NCBI GenBank assembly: GCA_964459325.1
Contig: CAYWKU010000009.1
Span: 1-64,000 of the forward strand
Length of the DNA stretch: 64,000 bases
Direction of reading: 5' to 3'
From: CAYWKU01 sp964459325
GTDB lineage: Bacteria; RBG-13-61-14; CAYWKU01
Positions 1 to 9,569 of the stretch are shown here, piece by piece. Numbering within the stretch: position 1 is the stretch's first letter; each line of letters opens with the position of its first letter. The notes below the pieces were generated by a model that saw only the letters and a program-made list of their open reading frames with translations, was not told the origin of the DNA and searched no databases. A program made the translations under genes and the position numbers.

Positions 1-732
1 GTCCACCGAGAGCGTCAGGCAGCGGTTCTGCAGTTCCTCGTCGATATCGATCGCCGTGGTGGTCAGAAAGATCGTGACCGGGCCCTCGACCCGGTATTCC
101 TGCGTCTCCATCCGCCCCGTGCGCGGATCCTTGCCCGTCGACGCGATCGTCAGTTCGCCTTCCGACTGCAGAAGCTTCAAGGCATAACTCGCCTTTTCGG
201 CCCCTTCCTCCTCCACGATCGCCAGGATTTTATGCCGCAGATCGTGCTCGCCCAGGTAGTACACCTTCTTACCCTCCCCGCCGCTCATCACCACCGCCAC
301 CGGCGTCACCTCCGAGCCGGTGCCCGCCGTTGTGGGCACGCATACGTGAGGAGCGCCGCGACCGGTAAGCACATACAGGCCCACGTGGTCGGCCGCGCAG
401 CCTTTTAGTCCGAGCACAAGCGAGACCACCTTGGCCGTGTCGATAACGCTGCCCCCGCCGACGCTGACCGCCGCGTCCGCCCCGTTTGACCGTGCAATTT
501 CGGCGGCCCGGTCTATAACCTCCAGCTCGGTGTCCTGCGGCACTTCGTCGAAAATGCCGGCGCACCTTTTGCCGAGCACTTCGGTTACTTTATCGGTGAG
601 GCCCGCTTCTCTTACGCCGGGGTCGGTGATTACCAGCGCCCTTTCGGCCCCGAGCCTTTTGACCTGGCCACGGGCGGATGCGATAGCGCCTTCCCCCTGG
701 ATTATCCTCGTGTGCGAGCACCACTCGAACAT
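1..732 (-). CDS. Iron-containing alcohol dehydrogenase N-terminus joined in frame to a CHC2/primase-associated segment (partial, chimeric)
   Basis: The reading frame is open from ATG 732 to the window edge (244 codons). Residues 1 to about 151 look like the NAD-binding domain of group III iron-dependent alcohol dehydrogenases, with GGGSVIDTAK and TTAGTGSEVTP motifs. From about residue 157 the protein switches to a segment resembling large CHC2 zinc-finger/primase-associated proteins, recognisable by YALKLLQSEGELTIASTGKD and FLTTTAIDIDEELQNRCL. The iron-ligand domain of the dehydrogenase is missing. The join lies near bases 262-282. It could be a natural gene fusion, a recombination scar or an assembly error near a contig end. 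Function of the product is doubtful; the dehydrogenase identification of the first half is secure. Confidence 0.7.
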   Translation of the reverse strand, partial: MFEWCSHTRIIQGEGAIASARGQVKRLGAERALVITDPGVREAGLTDKVTEVLGKRCAGIFDEVPQDTELEVIDRAAEIARSNGADAAVSVGGGSVIDTAKVVSLVLGLKGCAADHVGLYVLTGRGAPHVCVPTTAGTGSEVTPVAVVMSGGEGKKVYYLGEHDLRHKILAIVEEEGAEKASYALKLLQSEGELTIASTGKDPRTGRMETQEYRVEGPVTIFLTTTAIDIDEELQNRCLTLSVD

Positions 733-896
733 TTTTCGTTCTCCAATCCGGTTTTGATTACAAAGTTACTCATAGCATAATTCTTCGCACCTTGCCGCCC
801 GGAGGGCAGAAGAGAACCGGGCACAAAAGACTGTCGTTGCCCCCGGGTTTGACAAGCGGTTAACCATGAGGTATATAAAACTCAGGTATTTCGCAA

Positions 897-1421
897 ATGC
901 TCAGAGCCATCGCCAAGCTGTTCAAAGCCATGAATTCCGAAACCGACCCGGGTCAGATTAGCCTCGCCTTCTGCTTCGCCATGATTGCGGGTTTTACCCC
1001 GATATTGAGCCTCCACAACATTATCATTCTTCTGCTGGTGATGGTTCTGCGGGTAAACATATCCGGCTTTATACTTGCGCTGGCGCTGTTTTCCGGCCTT
1101 TCCTACGTTCTTGACCCGCTCTTTCACATGGTAGGACTGAAAGTCCTCATGGCGGAAAGTCTGGAAGGACTCTGGACGTCCCTCTACAACTCCTCCTTCT
1201 GGCGGCTTGAGCGGTTCAACAACACCATCGTCATGGGCAGCCTCCTTGTTTCCATAATCCTGTTCGTTCCGCTGTACATCGTATTTAACCTGTTAATCCG
1301 CAAGTACCGGCAACATGTTGTCGAATGGGTACGACGTACCCGCATCGCCCGGGCCATACAGGGCACCAAGTTCTATAAGCTTTACCGCTCCGTCTCCGAC
1401 CTTCGGGAGAGTGTCTCATGA
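897..1421 (+). CDS. TIGR03546-family membrane protein
   Basis: 174-residue hydrophobic protein with about four membrane-spanning stretches (roughly residues 24-52, 55-80 and 108-132) and a basic C-terminal tail. It matches my recollection of the TIGR03546 family, which is nearly always found directly before a TIGR03545 protein, as here. The stop overlaps the next ATG by 4 bases (ATGA), so the two are probably translated together. Function is unknown; an envelope role is inferred from topology and from the AsmA-like partner. Start at ATG 897, with a weak AGG upstream. Confidence 0.8.
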   Translation: MLRAIAKLFKAMNSETDPGQISLAFCFAMIAGFTPILSLHNIIILLLVMVLRVNISGFILALALFSGLSYVLDPLFHMVGLKVLMAESLEGLWTSLYNSSFWRLERFNNTIVMGSLLVSIILFVPLYIVFNLLIRKYRQHVVEWVRRTRIARAIQGTKFYKLYRSVSDLRESVS

Positions 1422-3175
1422 AGTGGTTACGCTGGCGGGGACTGGCGCCCTTCGTAATACTGGCCGCGCTTATCGCGGCATTCTGGTTCCTCCTTGTGGA
1501 CGGTTACGTGGAGCGCATTATCGAGCGGGTGGGGACCGAGGCCGTGGGCGCGAAAGTGGAACTGGCGAACGCCGACCTGTCGCTCTTTCCGCTGGGTCTT
1601 ACGCTCAACGGGCTGCAAGTGACAAACCCCGACGAGCCCATGCGCAACGCGGTCGAAGCCAAAAGGATAGCCTTCACCATGGACGGCGCGTGGCTGCTCA
1701 TGCGCAAGGTCATCATCGAGGAGATGACCGTGGACGGCGTGAAGCTGGATACCCCCCGCAAGAAATCCGGCGCCGTGGAAAAAACCGTCCGCAAGACTGC
1801 GGAAACCAAGGTGGAGGAGGCGAAGTTCAAGCTCGAATCCATCGACCTGCCCGACGTAAAAAAGCTGCTGGAAAAGGAAGACCTCGAGACACTGAAAATC
1901 GCCAACTCCGTCGAGGAACAGGTCGAGACCGAGAAGAAGCGGTGGCAAAAGCGCATCGAGGAGCTTCCCGGGGAAGAGGAAATCGAAGAGTATCGCAAGC
2001 GCATCGAGGCTCTGGAGTCCACCCGCTCTGACGTGTCGGGCATCGTCGGCTCCGCTTCCGAGGTGGTAAAGCTGAAGAAGGACATAGAAAAAGACCTCAA
2101 GGCGGTCAGAGAGGCCCGGGACGATTTCAAAGAGCTGTCGAAATCGCTGGAGAAAAAGGTACGCGACGCCGCGCGGGCGCCGAAGCGCGATTTCAACCGC
2201 CTCAAGGAAAAGTACGGGCTATCGCCGAAGGGATTTGCCAACGCCACCGAAACCCTCCTGGGGCCGCGAGCCGCATCATACGTGCGCAAGGCGCTCTACT
2301 GGCGAGGGAGGCTCGAATCCCTCTTCCGGGAGGCGCAAAAGAAAAAGTCGGATGAGCCGGAGGCCGTGGAGCCGCCACGGGCAAGGGGGTTGGACGTTCA
2401 TTATAAGGAGCGCGACCCCAAGCCCGGCTTGCTGATAAGAAAAGCCCTGGTGTCGGTGTCGCTCGATGCGGGCGACGTCTCGGGCACAATCAAGGATATA
2501 ACGGCGGAGCAATACATCACCGGCAGGCCCACTACTTTCAATTTCGCGGGCGAGAAGCTCGAGGACCTCGAGTCCGTCAAACTGGAAGGCGCCGTCAACC
2601 GGGTTAAACCGGACAAGCCCCGCGATACCGCAGAGTTGGCGGTTAAAGGGTACGAGCTCAAGGAAGCGGCGTTATCGCGTTCCGAGGAGTTGCCCGTTAC
2701 CATGAAAAAAGGCTTGGCCGAGTTGTCGGTGGATGCCCTGCTTACGGGCGGGGAAATTGACGCAACGGCCAAAGCGCTTTTCAAATCCCTCAAGCTCGAC
2801 GCCCGCGCCCCGGGGGGCAGCGAACTGATGAAGGTTATGGCCGATGTGCTCAAAGACATAAAAAGTATCAACCTGTCGGCGAAGGTTACCGGCCCGTTTG
2901 ACGACTATAAGCTGAAAATCAACTCCAACCTCGACACCGTGCTCAAAAACGCCCTGGCCAAACAGTTGCGCGCTCAGGCCTCCAAGTGGGAAGCGAAGCT
3001 GAGGGAAGCCATCGCCGAAAAAGCCGGCCCTCAACTCGCGAGCTTGAAGAAAGACGCCGCCGGGCTGGACGTCATTCAGAATAAACTCGCCTCCCGCACC
3101 GACAAATTCAACGACCTCCTCAAAGACCTTCCCTCTTCGGGTTCCGGCTCCGGGGACTTCAAGCTGCCCTTTTAA
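1418..3175 (+). CDS. TIGR03545-family AsmA-like envelope protein
   Basis: 585 residues. One N-terminal membrane anchor (about residues 9-29) is followed by an AsmA/DUF748-like segment (ANADLSLFPLGLTLNGLQVT) that in such proteins lines a beta-groove. A long charged coiled-coil region follows (about 100-330), then a C-terminal region returning to AsmA-like beta pattern near 365-500. Overlaps the TIGR03546 gene by 4 bases. AsmA-like proteins are linked to lipid transport between inner and outer membrane; assigning that role here is inference. The C-terminus is glycine/serine rich just before the stop. Confidence 0.8.
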   Translation: MKWLRWRGLAPFVILAALIAAFWFLLVDGYVERIIERVGTEAVGAKVELANADLSLFPLGLTLNGLQVTNPDEPMRNAVEAKRIAFTMDGAWLLMRKVIIEEMTVDGVKLDTPRKKSGAVEKTVRKTAETKVEEAKFKLESIDLPDVKKLLEKEDLETLKIANSVEEQVETEKKRWQKRIEELPGEEEIEEYRKRIEALESTRSDVSGIVGSASEVVKLKKDIEKDLKAVREARDDFKELSKSLEKKVRDAARAPKRDFNRLKEKYGLSPKGFANATETLLGPRAASYVRKALYWRGRLESLFREAQKKKSDEPEAVEPPRARGLDVHYKERDPKPGLLIRKALVSVSLDAGDVSGTIKDITAEQYITGRPTTFNFAGEKLEDLESVKLEGAVNRVKPDKPRDTAELAVKGYELKEAALSRSEELPVTMKKGLAELSVDALLTGGEIDATAKALFKSLKLDARAPGGSELMKVMADVLKDIKSINLSAKVTGPFDDYKLKINSNLDTVLKNALAKQLRAQASKWEAKLREAIAEKAGPQLASLKKDAAGLDVIQNKLASRTDKFNDLLKDLPSSGSGSGDFKLPF

Positions 3176-3260
3176 GCTTGCGGTGCTCCCGCTTCCGGTT
3201 CTTTGAGTCTTTTTTCCCGCGAAGGATTATGGTATCCTTCTTATATAAGAAGGGTGATTC

Positions 3261-5114
3261 TTGCCGATGAAAACCGCCATAATAGGTGGGGGCAAAGGCT
3301 GCCGAGCCATCCTGGAAATGATAGTCCAGGGCAGGCTGCAAATCCTCAGCCCCGAAATCGTCGCCGTCGTCGACAAGGTAAACGACGCGCCGGGCATGAC
3401 CTACGCCCGCGAGCAGGGCTGGCAGACGCTCAACACCATCGAGGAAGCCCTCAAGCTCGCCGGCCTGGAGCTGGTCATCGAGCTTACCGGCCGGGACGAC
3501 GTGCTCGAGGAGCTTTACCGGCTGATACCGCCCGGGATACGGGTGATGGACCACCTGGTGGCGCGGGTGTTCTGGGACCTGGACAAGGTGAACGTCAATC
3601 TGCGCGACGAGCTTCAGCAGAAAATCCGCTACGAGGCGCAGCTACGCAAAGACCGGCAACAGCTCCAGCAGATACTCGACAGCATCCCCGACGCGGTGGT
3701 GGTCATGAACCGCGACATGGGCATCGAGCGGATTAACGCCCGCTTCAACGAGGTTACCGGGCGGGAGCCGAACCAGCTTTCCGGAAAACACTGCCCCGAC
3801 CCGTTCTGCCGCAAGCATCGCGACCAGCCCATCGAAGGCTCGACATGCCCGTTCGAGGAGGTTTTCGAAACCGCCAAGCCGGTGCAGTACATCCAGTTCG
3901 AAACCGGTGACGGCGTGCAGGAGGGATACTACGAGGTGACCGCCACTCCCGTGTTCGACGAGGACGGCGAAGTGGCGCGGGTGGTGGAAACCTCGAGGCA
4001 GATTACCGAACAGGTGATGCTCAAGCGCGAAACCGAGGAGAGCGAGCGGCGATTCCGGCAGTTCATTGAAAACGCACACGACATGATCACCATTAAGGAT
4101 ACGGGTGGTATTTACCTGGAAATAAATCCTCCGGCGGCGCACCTGTTTCGAATGGAGAGTGATGATTTTTTTGGCAGAACCGATTTTGACATCTTTCCCG
4201 AAAAACTGGCCCGGCGGCTTTTTAACAAAGACCGCGAAGTGCTGGAGAACGCCAAGCACATGAGCTCGGAAGAAAAGCTGGTGCTCAAGGGCAGGGAAAA
4301 GTTCCTCGATACCGTCCGGTTCCCCATCGTGGACTACAAGGGCGACGTCACCGGCGTATGCTCGATATCCCGCGACGTTACCGAGCACAAGCGCCTGCAG
4401 GAGGCGGTGGTGCAGTCGGAAAAGCTGGCGGCCGTAGGGAAACTCGCGGCCGGCGTGGCTCACGAGCTGAACAACCCCCTGACCGGCATCCTGTCATTCG
4501 CCGAAGAGCTGAAGATGGACTTCAACGAAGACGACCCCGCGAGGGCCGACATCGACGTCATAGTGAAGGAAACCATGCGCTGCCGCCAGATAGTCCGCGA
4601 CCTGTTGGATTACGCCCGGATGTCCAAGCCGCAGCGGCAGAACATGAACATAAACCACGTGTTGGAGCGCAGCCTGAGCTTGGTGCAGAAGCAGGCGCCG
4701 TTCCACGACATCGAGTTCGACATTCGACTCGAGAAGAACCTGCCGCAGGTGAGCGTTGACCCCAACCAGCTCCAACAGGTCTTCCTGAATCTTATCATAA
4801 ACGCCGCCGAGGCCATGGATAACGCCGGGAAGATAACCATCTCCAGCGGAATGCACGCGGACGGCCACACCGTGGAGGTGGCGGTAACCGACCGGGGGCA
4901 GGGGATACCGCACAAGAAGATACAGCAGATTTTCGAGCCCTTTTACTCCACCAAGGGCCAGCAGGGCAACGGGCTGGGGTTGAGCGTCGTCCAGAGCATG
5001 GTGGAGCAGCACGGCGGCAAGGTGAAGGTGGATAGCGAAGTCGGAAAAGGCTCGACCTTCAAGGTCAGGTTGCCGGCGCTGGTCGAGGAGAAGAGGAGCG
5101 CAGCCAATGAGTGA
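3261..5114 (+). CDS. Cytoplasmic PAS-PAS sensor histidine kinase with N-terminal Rossmann-like domain
   Basis: 617 residues and no membrane segment. Residues 1-115 carry a nucleotide-binding-like GGGKG (9-13) and alternating beta/alpha pattern resembling an NAD-binding fold. Two PAS domains follow (about 133-250 and 260-375); the first contains clustered cysteines (178, 183, 196) that could bind a metal or sense redox. The kinase core has phospho-acceptor His401 (AAGVAHELNNPL), N-box Asn510/Asn514, G1 around Asp544 and a GNGLGLSVV box near 569. A TTG at 3261 sits 6 bases after AGAAGGG; the ATG at 3267 is the alternative start. The response regulator gene overlaps its 3' end by 8 bases, so the two form one operon. 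The signal is unknown. Confidence 0.9.
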   Translation: MPMKTAIIGGGKGCRAILEMIVQGRLQILSPEIVAVVDKVNDAPGMTYAREQGWQTLNTIEEALKLAGLELVIELTGRDDVLEELYRLIPPGIRVMDHLVARVFWDLDKVNVNLRDELQQKIRYEAQLRKDRQQLQQILDSIPDAVVVMNRDMGIERINARFNEVTGREPNQLSGKHCPDPFCRKHRDQPIEGSTCPFEEVFETAKPVQYIQFETGDGVQEGYYEVTATPVFDEDGEVARVVETSRQITEQVMLKRETEESERRFRQFIENAHDMITIKDTGGIYLEINPPAAHLFRMESDDFFGRTDFDIFPEKLARRLFNKDREVLENAKHMSSEEKLVLKGREKFLDTVRFPIVDYKGDVTGVCSISRDVTEHKRLQEAVVQSEKLAAVGKLAAGVAHELNNPLTGILSFAEELKMDFNEDDPARADIDVIVKETMRCRQIVRDLLDYARMSKPQRQNMNINHVLERSLSLVQKQAPFHDIEFDIRLEKNLPQVSVDPNQLQQVFLNLIINAAEAMDNAGKITISSGMHADGHTVEVAVTDRGQGIPHKKIQQIFEPFYSTKGQQGNGLGLSVVQSMVEQHGGKVKVDSEVGKGSTFKVRLPALVEEKRSAANE

Positions 5115-5913
5115 CGAGGAGAGCCGGGGCAAAATCCTCGTTATCGACGACGAAGAGATTGTGCATCACAGCATCAAGAGAATACTGTCCCGCCTGGGCT
5201 ACGAGGTGGACGGCGTGTTTACCGCTCAGGAGGGGCTGGACAAACTCGACAACGACGATTACCTGGCGGTTATCACCGACCTGATGATGCCCGAGATGAA
5301 CGGCATCGAAATGATGCACGCCATGAAGGAAAAGGGCGTCACCCCCCCGACCATCATGATTACCGGCTACCCGACCATAAAAACCGCCATCCAGGCCCTG
5401 CGGCTGGGGGCGATGGACTACATCCCGAAGCCGTTCACCCGGCAGGAGCTTCTAAGCCCGCTCAACCGCGCGCTGCGCAGAAGCGCCGGGATGCAGGAAC
5501 AACAACAGGAGCGGGAAGCGGAGCAAAAGTCGTACGAAAAATCGGGGCAGCCGATACTGCCCAACACCTGCTTCTACCTGCCTGACCACTCGTGGGCCCA
5601 CTACAACCAGGACGGCACACTGGACATCGGCGTCGAGCGCGGATTCCTGGATTCCATACCGGAGGTGGACGAAATCGAGCTGCCGGTGGAAAACGACCTG
5701 GTCGAGCAGGGCTATCCCGGGTTCAAGCTGAAAGCGGGCGGGGAAGTGCACGGGGTGTTCATGCCGTTCAGCGGCCGCATCGTGACGCACAACGAAGAGA
5801 TATCTTCCGACCCGTCGAAGCTGGCGCCGGGGGTGTGGGTAATCCGCATAATCCCCTCGCAATTGAAGGAAGAACTCGAACCACTCCGCCGCCGCGACCG
5901 GTGCGACGCGTGA
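5107..5913 (+). CDS. Response regulator with C-terminal GcvH/lipoyl-like domain
   Basis: 268 residues. The receiver domain (about 9-125) has acidic residues D14-D15, phospho-acceptor Asp58 (ITDLMMPEMNG), Thr86 and Lys108. After a charged linker, residues 155-255 resemble glycine-cleavage H protein (FYLPDHSWAHYNQDGTLDIG, then FMPFSGRIVTHNEE). There is no DNA-binding domain, so output is probably through protein interaction. Whether a lipoyl-accepting lysine is kept is unclear: a K-A pair precedes the PFSG turn but with different spacing from true H protein. Partner of the overlapping histidine kinase. Confidence 0.87.
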   Translation: MSDEESRGKILVIDDEEIVHHSIKRILSRLGYEVDGVFTAQEGLDKLDNDDYLAVITDLMMPEMNGIEMMHAMKEKGVTPPTIMITGYPTIKTAIQALRLGAMDYIPKPFTRQELLSPLNRALRRSAGMQEQQQEREAEQKSYEKSGQPILPNTCFYLPDHSWAHYNQDGTLDIGVERGFLDSIPEVDEIELPVENDLVEQGYPGFKLKAGGEVHGVFMPFSGRIVTHNEEISSDPSKLAPGVWVIRIIPSQLKEELEPLRRRDRCDA

Positions 5914-6002
5914 GGGGGAAAACGAGATTAATCCTTATTTTGCTTTGAAGCGGATGTTGATACTTTAAATAGTGGCATCGCATACTCATTTTAAAAAATA
6001 TC

Positions 6003-6133
6003 TAACAGGGTGTTGAAAAAGTCAGAAACGTAACGCCGCCATCCCTGGCGGCACTTGTAAGTAGCTGATTTTATTAAGGCGCCTTTTGCCCGTCCGGGCG
6101 TTATGAAAAACAGCATTTTTCAACACCCTGTTA
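6003..6133. repeat. MITE-like element with 18-bp terminal inverted repeats
   Basis: The 131-bp stretch begins TAACAGGGTGTTGAAAAA (6003-6020) and ends with its exact reverse complement (6116-6133). Each arm carries its own hairpin: GCCGCCA/TGGCGGC at 6035-6052 and GCCCG/CGGGC at 6088-6099. The outermost bases read TA on both sides, compatible with TA target duplication, although the repeat's own symmetry makes this undecidable. No coding capacity. It fills most of the gap between the response regulator and the next gene. Confidence 0.75.
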
Positions 6134-6208
6134 AGAGAAAGTTTTCAGAAAAAGCGGCACGGGTGGAGTAATTTTCTTTGAGCCGCCCTCCGTTATCGGG
6201 CCATATGG

Positions 6209-6235
6209 TTGCCCGTCGCCCATATGATGTATAAT
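6209..6235 (+). promoter_or_regulatory. Probable promoter of the MDR dehydrogenase gene
   Basis: A perfect TATAAT lies at 6230-6235 with only a weak TTGCCC-type -35 at 6209-6214. The expected transcript start is near 6242, about 33 bases before the ATG at 6275. The extra reading frame upstream of that ATG overlaps this promoter, which supports the later start. Confidence 0.5.
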
Positions 6236-6274
6236 GTTACTCTCCAAGCTAATTTTTACGAAGGGAGAGCGGAT

Positions 6275-7285
6275 ATGAGGAAGTACGTGGTCAAGGATTC
6301 CTTCGGACTGGAAAACCTGATGCAGGTGGAGGAAGAAGCGCCGCAACCCGGCCCCGGGCAGGTATCGTTGAAGATGAAGGCCATGTCCCTGAACTACCGC
6401 GACCTGTTGATGGTGCAGGGGCTTTACGACCCCAGGCAGCCGTTGCCGGTGACGCCGCTATCGGACGGAGTCGGCGAAGTCGCCGCCGTCGGTGAGGGCG
6501 TCACCCGCGCCAAGGAGGGTGACCGGGTCTGCCCCACCTTCTTCCAGCGATGGATAAAGGGCGAACCCGACCACGACGAGCTGCGCTCCACCCTGGGAAG
6601 CCCGCTGGACGGCGCCCTGACCGAGTACATGGTTATAGACGAAGCGGGGCTGGTGCACCCGCCGCAGCACTTATCCGACGAGGAAGCCGCCGCTTTGCCG
6701 TGCGCGGGGGTGACGGCGTGGACATCGCTGGTAACACTGGGCAACATCAAGGCGGGCGATACGGTGCTGGTGCTGGGCTCCGGCGGGGAATCCATATTCA
6801 GCCTCCAGTTCGCGAAGCTGCACGGCGCCGACGTTATCGCCACCACGAGCAGCCTCTGGAAGATGGAAAAGCTGAAAAAGCTCGGGGCAACCGAGGTGGT
6901 CAACTACAAGGAAGACGAGGGCTGGGGCAAAACCGTTCGCAAAATGACCGGCGGGCGCGGCGTGGACCACGTGGTGGAAGTCGGCGGAGCGGGAACGTTG
7001 GCACAATCGCTGCGCGCCATCAGCTTCAGAGAAAAAATCAGCCTCATCGGTGTCCTGTCCGGCGCCGCCGAAAGCCTGAACATACTGCCCATCGTCATGC
7101 AGGGCGTCACCGTGCAGGGTATTTTCGTGGGGCACCGCACGAGCTTCGAGGACATGAACCGGGCCATCGAGACGCACCAGATGAAGCCGGTGGTGGATAA
7201 GGTGTTCTCCTTCGGCGAAGCGGGCGAAGCTTTCCAATATATGAAAGACGGAAAACACTTCGGAAAAATCTGCATTAAAGTATGA
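6275..7285 (+). CDS. Zinc-type alcohol dehydrogenase / quinone oxidoreductase (MDR) family protein
   Basis: 336 residues from ATG 6275, which follows GGGAGAGCGG; an earlier in-frame start at 6209 would lie inside the promoter. The N-terminal GroES-like domain holds SLNYRDLLMV and DGVGEVAAVGEGV. The Rossmann domain holds GDTVLVLGSGGESIFSLQFA (about 165-185) with a variant glycine motif. The cysteine/histidine set for catalytic zinc is not evident, so it is closer to the zinc-free NADPH:quinone oxidoreductase branch. Substrate unknown. It converges with engB, leaving two bases between the stops. Confidence 0.85.
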   Translation: MRKYVVKDSFGLENLMQVEEEAPQPGPGQVSLKMKAMSLNYRDLLMVQGLYDPRQPLPVTPLSDGVGEVAAVGEGVTRAKEGDRVCPTFFQRWIKGEPDHDELRSTLGSPLDGALTEYMVIDEAGLVHPPQHLSDEEAAALPCAGVTAWTSLVTLGNIKAGDTVLVLGSGGESIFSLQFAKLHGADVIATTSSLWKMEKLKKLGATEVVNYKEDEGWGKTVRKMTGGRGVDHVVEVGGAGTLAQSLRAISFREKISLIGVLSGAAESLNILPIVMQGVTVQGIFVGHRTSFEDMNRAIETHQMKPVVDKVFSFGEAGEAFQYMKDGKHFGKICIKV

Positions 7286-7287
7286 GC

Positions 7288-7887
7288 TTAAGAACCGGCG
7301 CACGGTGGCAAGTATCGCTTGAGGGCTCCCCACAGTTCGTCTTTTCCTTCGCCGGTAACCGCGGAGAAAGTGACGAGTGCTTCCGTTTCAACTTCCAGCG
7401 CCCGCGCCATTTCCGCCACCCGCGCCTTTCGGCGGCCCCGTTTGAGCTTGTCCGACTTGGTCAGCGCGATGACCGGCTGGATTTCCAGGTCTTCGAGCAT
7501 ATCCAGTAGTGACAGCTCTTCATCCCCGGGGTCGCGGCGTATGTCGAGTATCATCACCACTGCGCGGAGGGTGTGGCGGTCTTTCATATACTCGGAGATG
7601 AGCCTTCCCCACTTGCGGCGCTCGGACTGGCTGACCTTGGCGTAGCCATACCCCGGCAGGTCGGCGAAGATGAAGCTGTCGTTGATGTTGAAGAAATTAA
7701 TCTGCCGGGTGCGCCCGGGGCTGGAGGATGTGACAGCCAGTTTTTTGCGGCCCGCGAGTTTGTTGATGAGGCTGCTTTTGCCAACGTTGGAGCGGCCGGC
7801 GAAGGCTATTTCGGGGAGAGTTTCCGGCGGAATGGATTTGGGGTTGGCGGCGCCTGCTATGAATTCTGCCTTTTTTATCTTCATCAC
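7288..7887 (-). CDS. engB: Ribosome biogenesis GTP-binding protein EngB/YsxC
   Basis: 199 residues, the usual length. GTPase motifs are all present: P-loop GRSNVGKSSL (31-40), switch DLPGYGYAKVS (about 75-85), TKSDKLKRG (G4) and SAVTGEGKDEL (G5 region). This family helps assemble the large ribosomal subunit in the cytoplasm. The start is GTG 7887 or ATG 7884, both close behind AGGA. It stands between the MDR gene and the tRNA used as an integration site. Confidence 0.95.
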   Translation of the reverse strand: MMKIKKAEFIAGAANPKSIPPETLPEIAFAGRSNVGKSSLINKLAGRKKLAVTSSSPGRTRQINFFNINDSFIFADLPGYGYAKVSQSERRKWGRLISEYMKDRHTLRAVVMILDIRRDPGDEELSLLDMLEDLEIQPVIALTKSDKLKRGRRKARVAEMARALEVETEALVTFSAVTGEGKDELWGALKRYLPPCAGS

Positions 7888-8029
7888 GGTATTCCTGCGC
7901 TTGCGGATTTATGATACCACGAACCCCGGCACATGGCCGCAAGGCAGAAGGGTAAGGGAAGGCCCTTGTCTGGTCAAAAACCCGGGCGCTGCCCGGCGTT
8001 CGGGCTATTGCACGGGGACGGGGGATGTG

Positions 8030-9206
<1,177 letters not shown>

Positions 9207-9220
<14 letters not shown>

Positions 9221-9464
9221 CTTTATCACCTCCTTTCCGTTCAAGATTTCTGCTCCTTCCCTTCAGTGAATGTTTCCTGGTTTCACGCTTTCTCTGGCTC
9301 AACCAGTTTTCGATTTCGTTTTCATCAAACCGGATGATGGCTTTATTTTCTCCTCGTTTCAACAGGATGTAGGGTAAATAATCCTTCTCCACCCAGTCAT
9401 AAACGGTGGATTTCGAGATATTCAATAAATTACTCAAATCCTTTGCCTTCAACAATTTCTTCAT
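9207..9464 (-). CDS. Excisionase-like helix-turn-helix protein
   Basis: 85 residues. The N-terminal winged-helix/MerR-type HTH (LKAKDLSNLLNISKSTVYDW) and the wing (IIRFDENEIENWLSQRK) fit the AlpA/Xis-like helix_turn_helix_17 group. The basic tail is suited to DNA contact. Its 3' end overlaps the integrase start by 14 bases, implying coupled translation. GAGAGGTG lies upstream of the ATG. It likely directs excision and may also control integrase transcription. Confidence 0.8.
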
Positions 9465-9569
9465 ATCAAAACACCTCTCAAATCATTTTATTTTTCAAGT
9501 ATTTATATCTCCCCAAGGGAGTGAGCGGCCACGGAGCATAAAGTTGTCCGGGGCTATATCGATATAAAA

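Noticed and set aside
9491..9506. Third attachment-site fragment (TTTTTCAAGTATTTAT)
   Set aside because: Resembles the flank shared by the junction repeats but is short, A+T-rich and mismatched; likely chance similarity.
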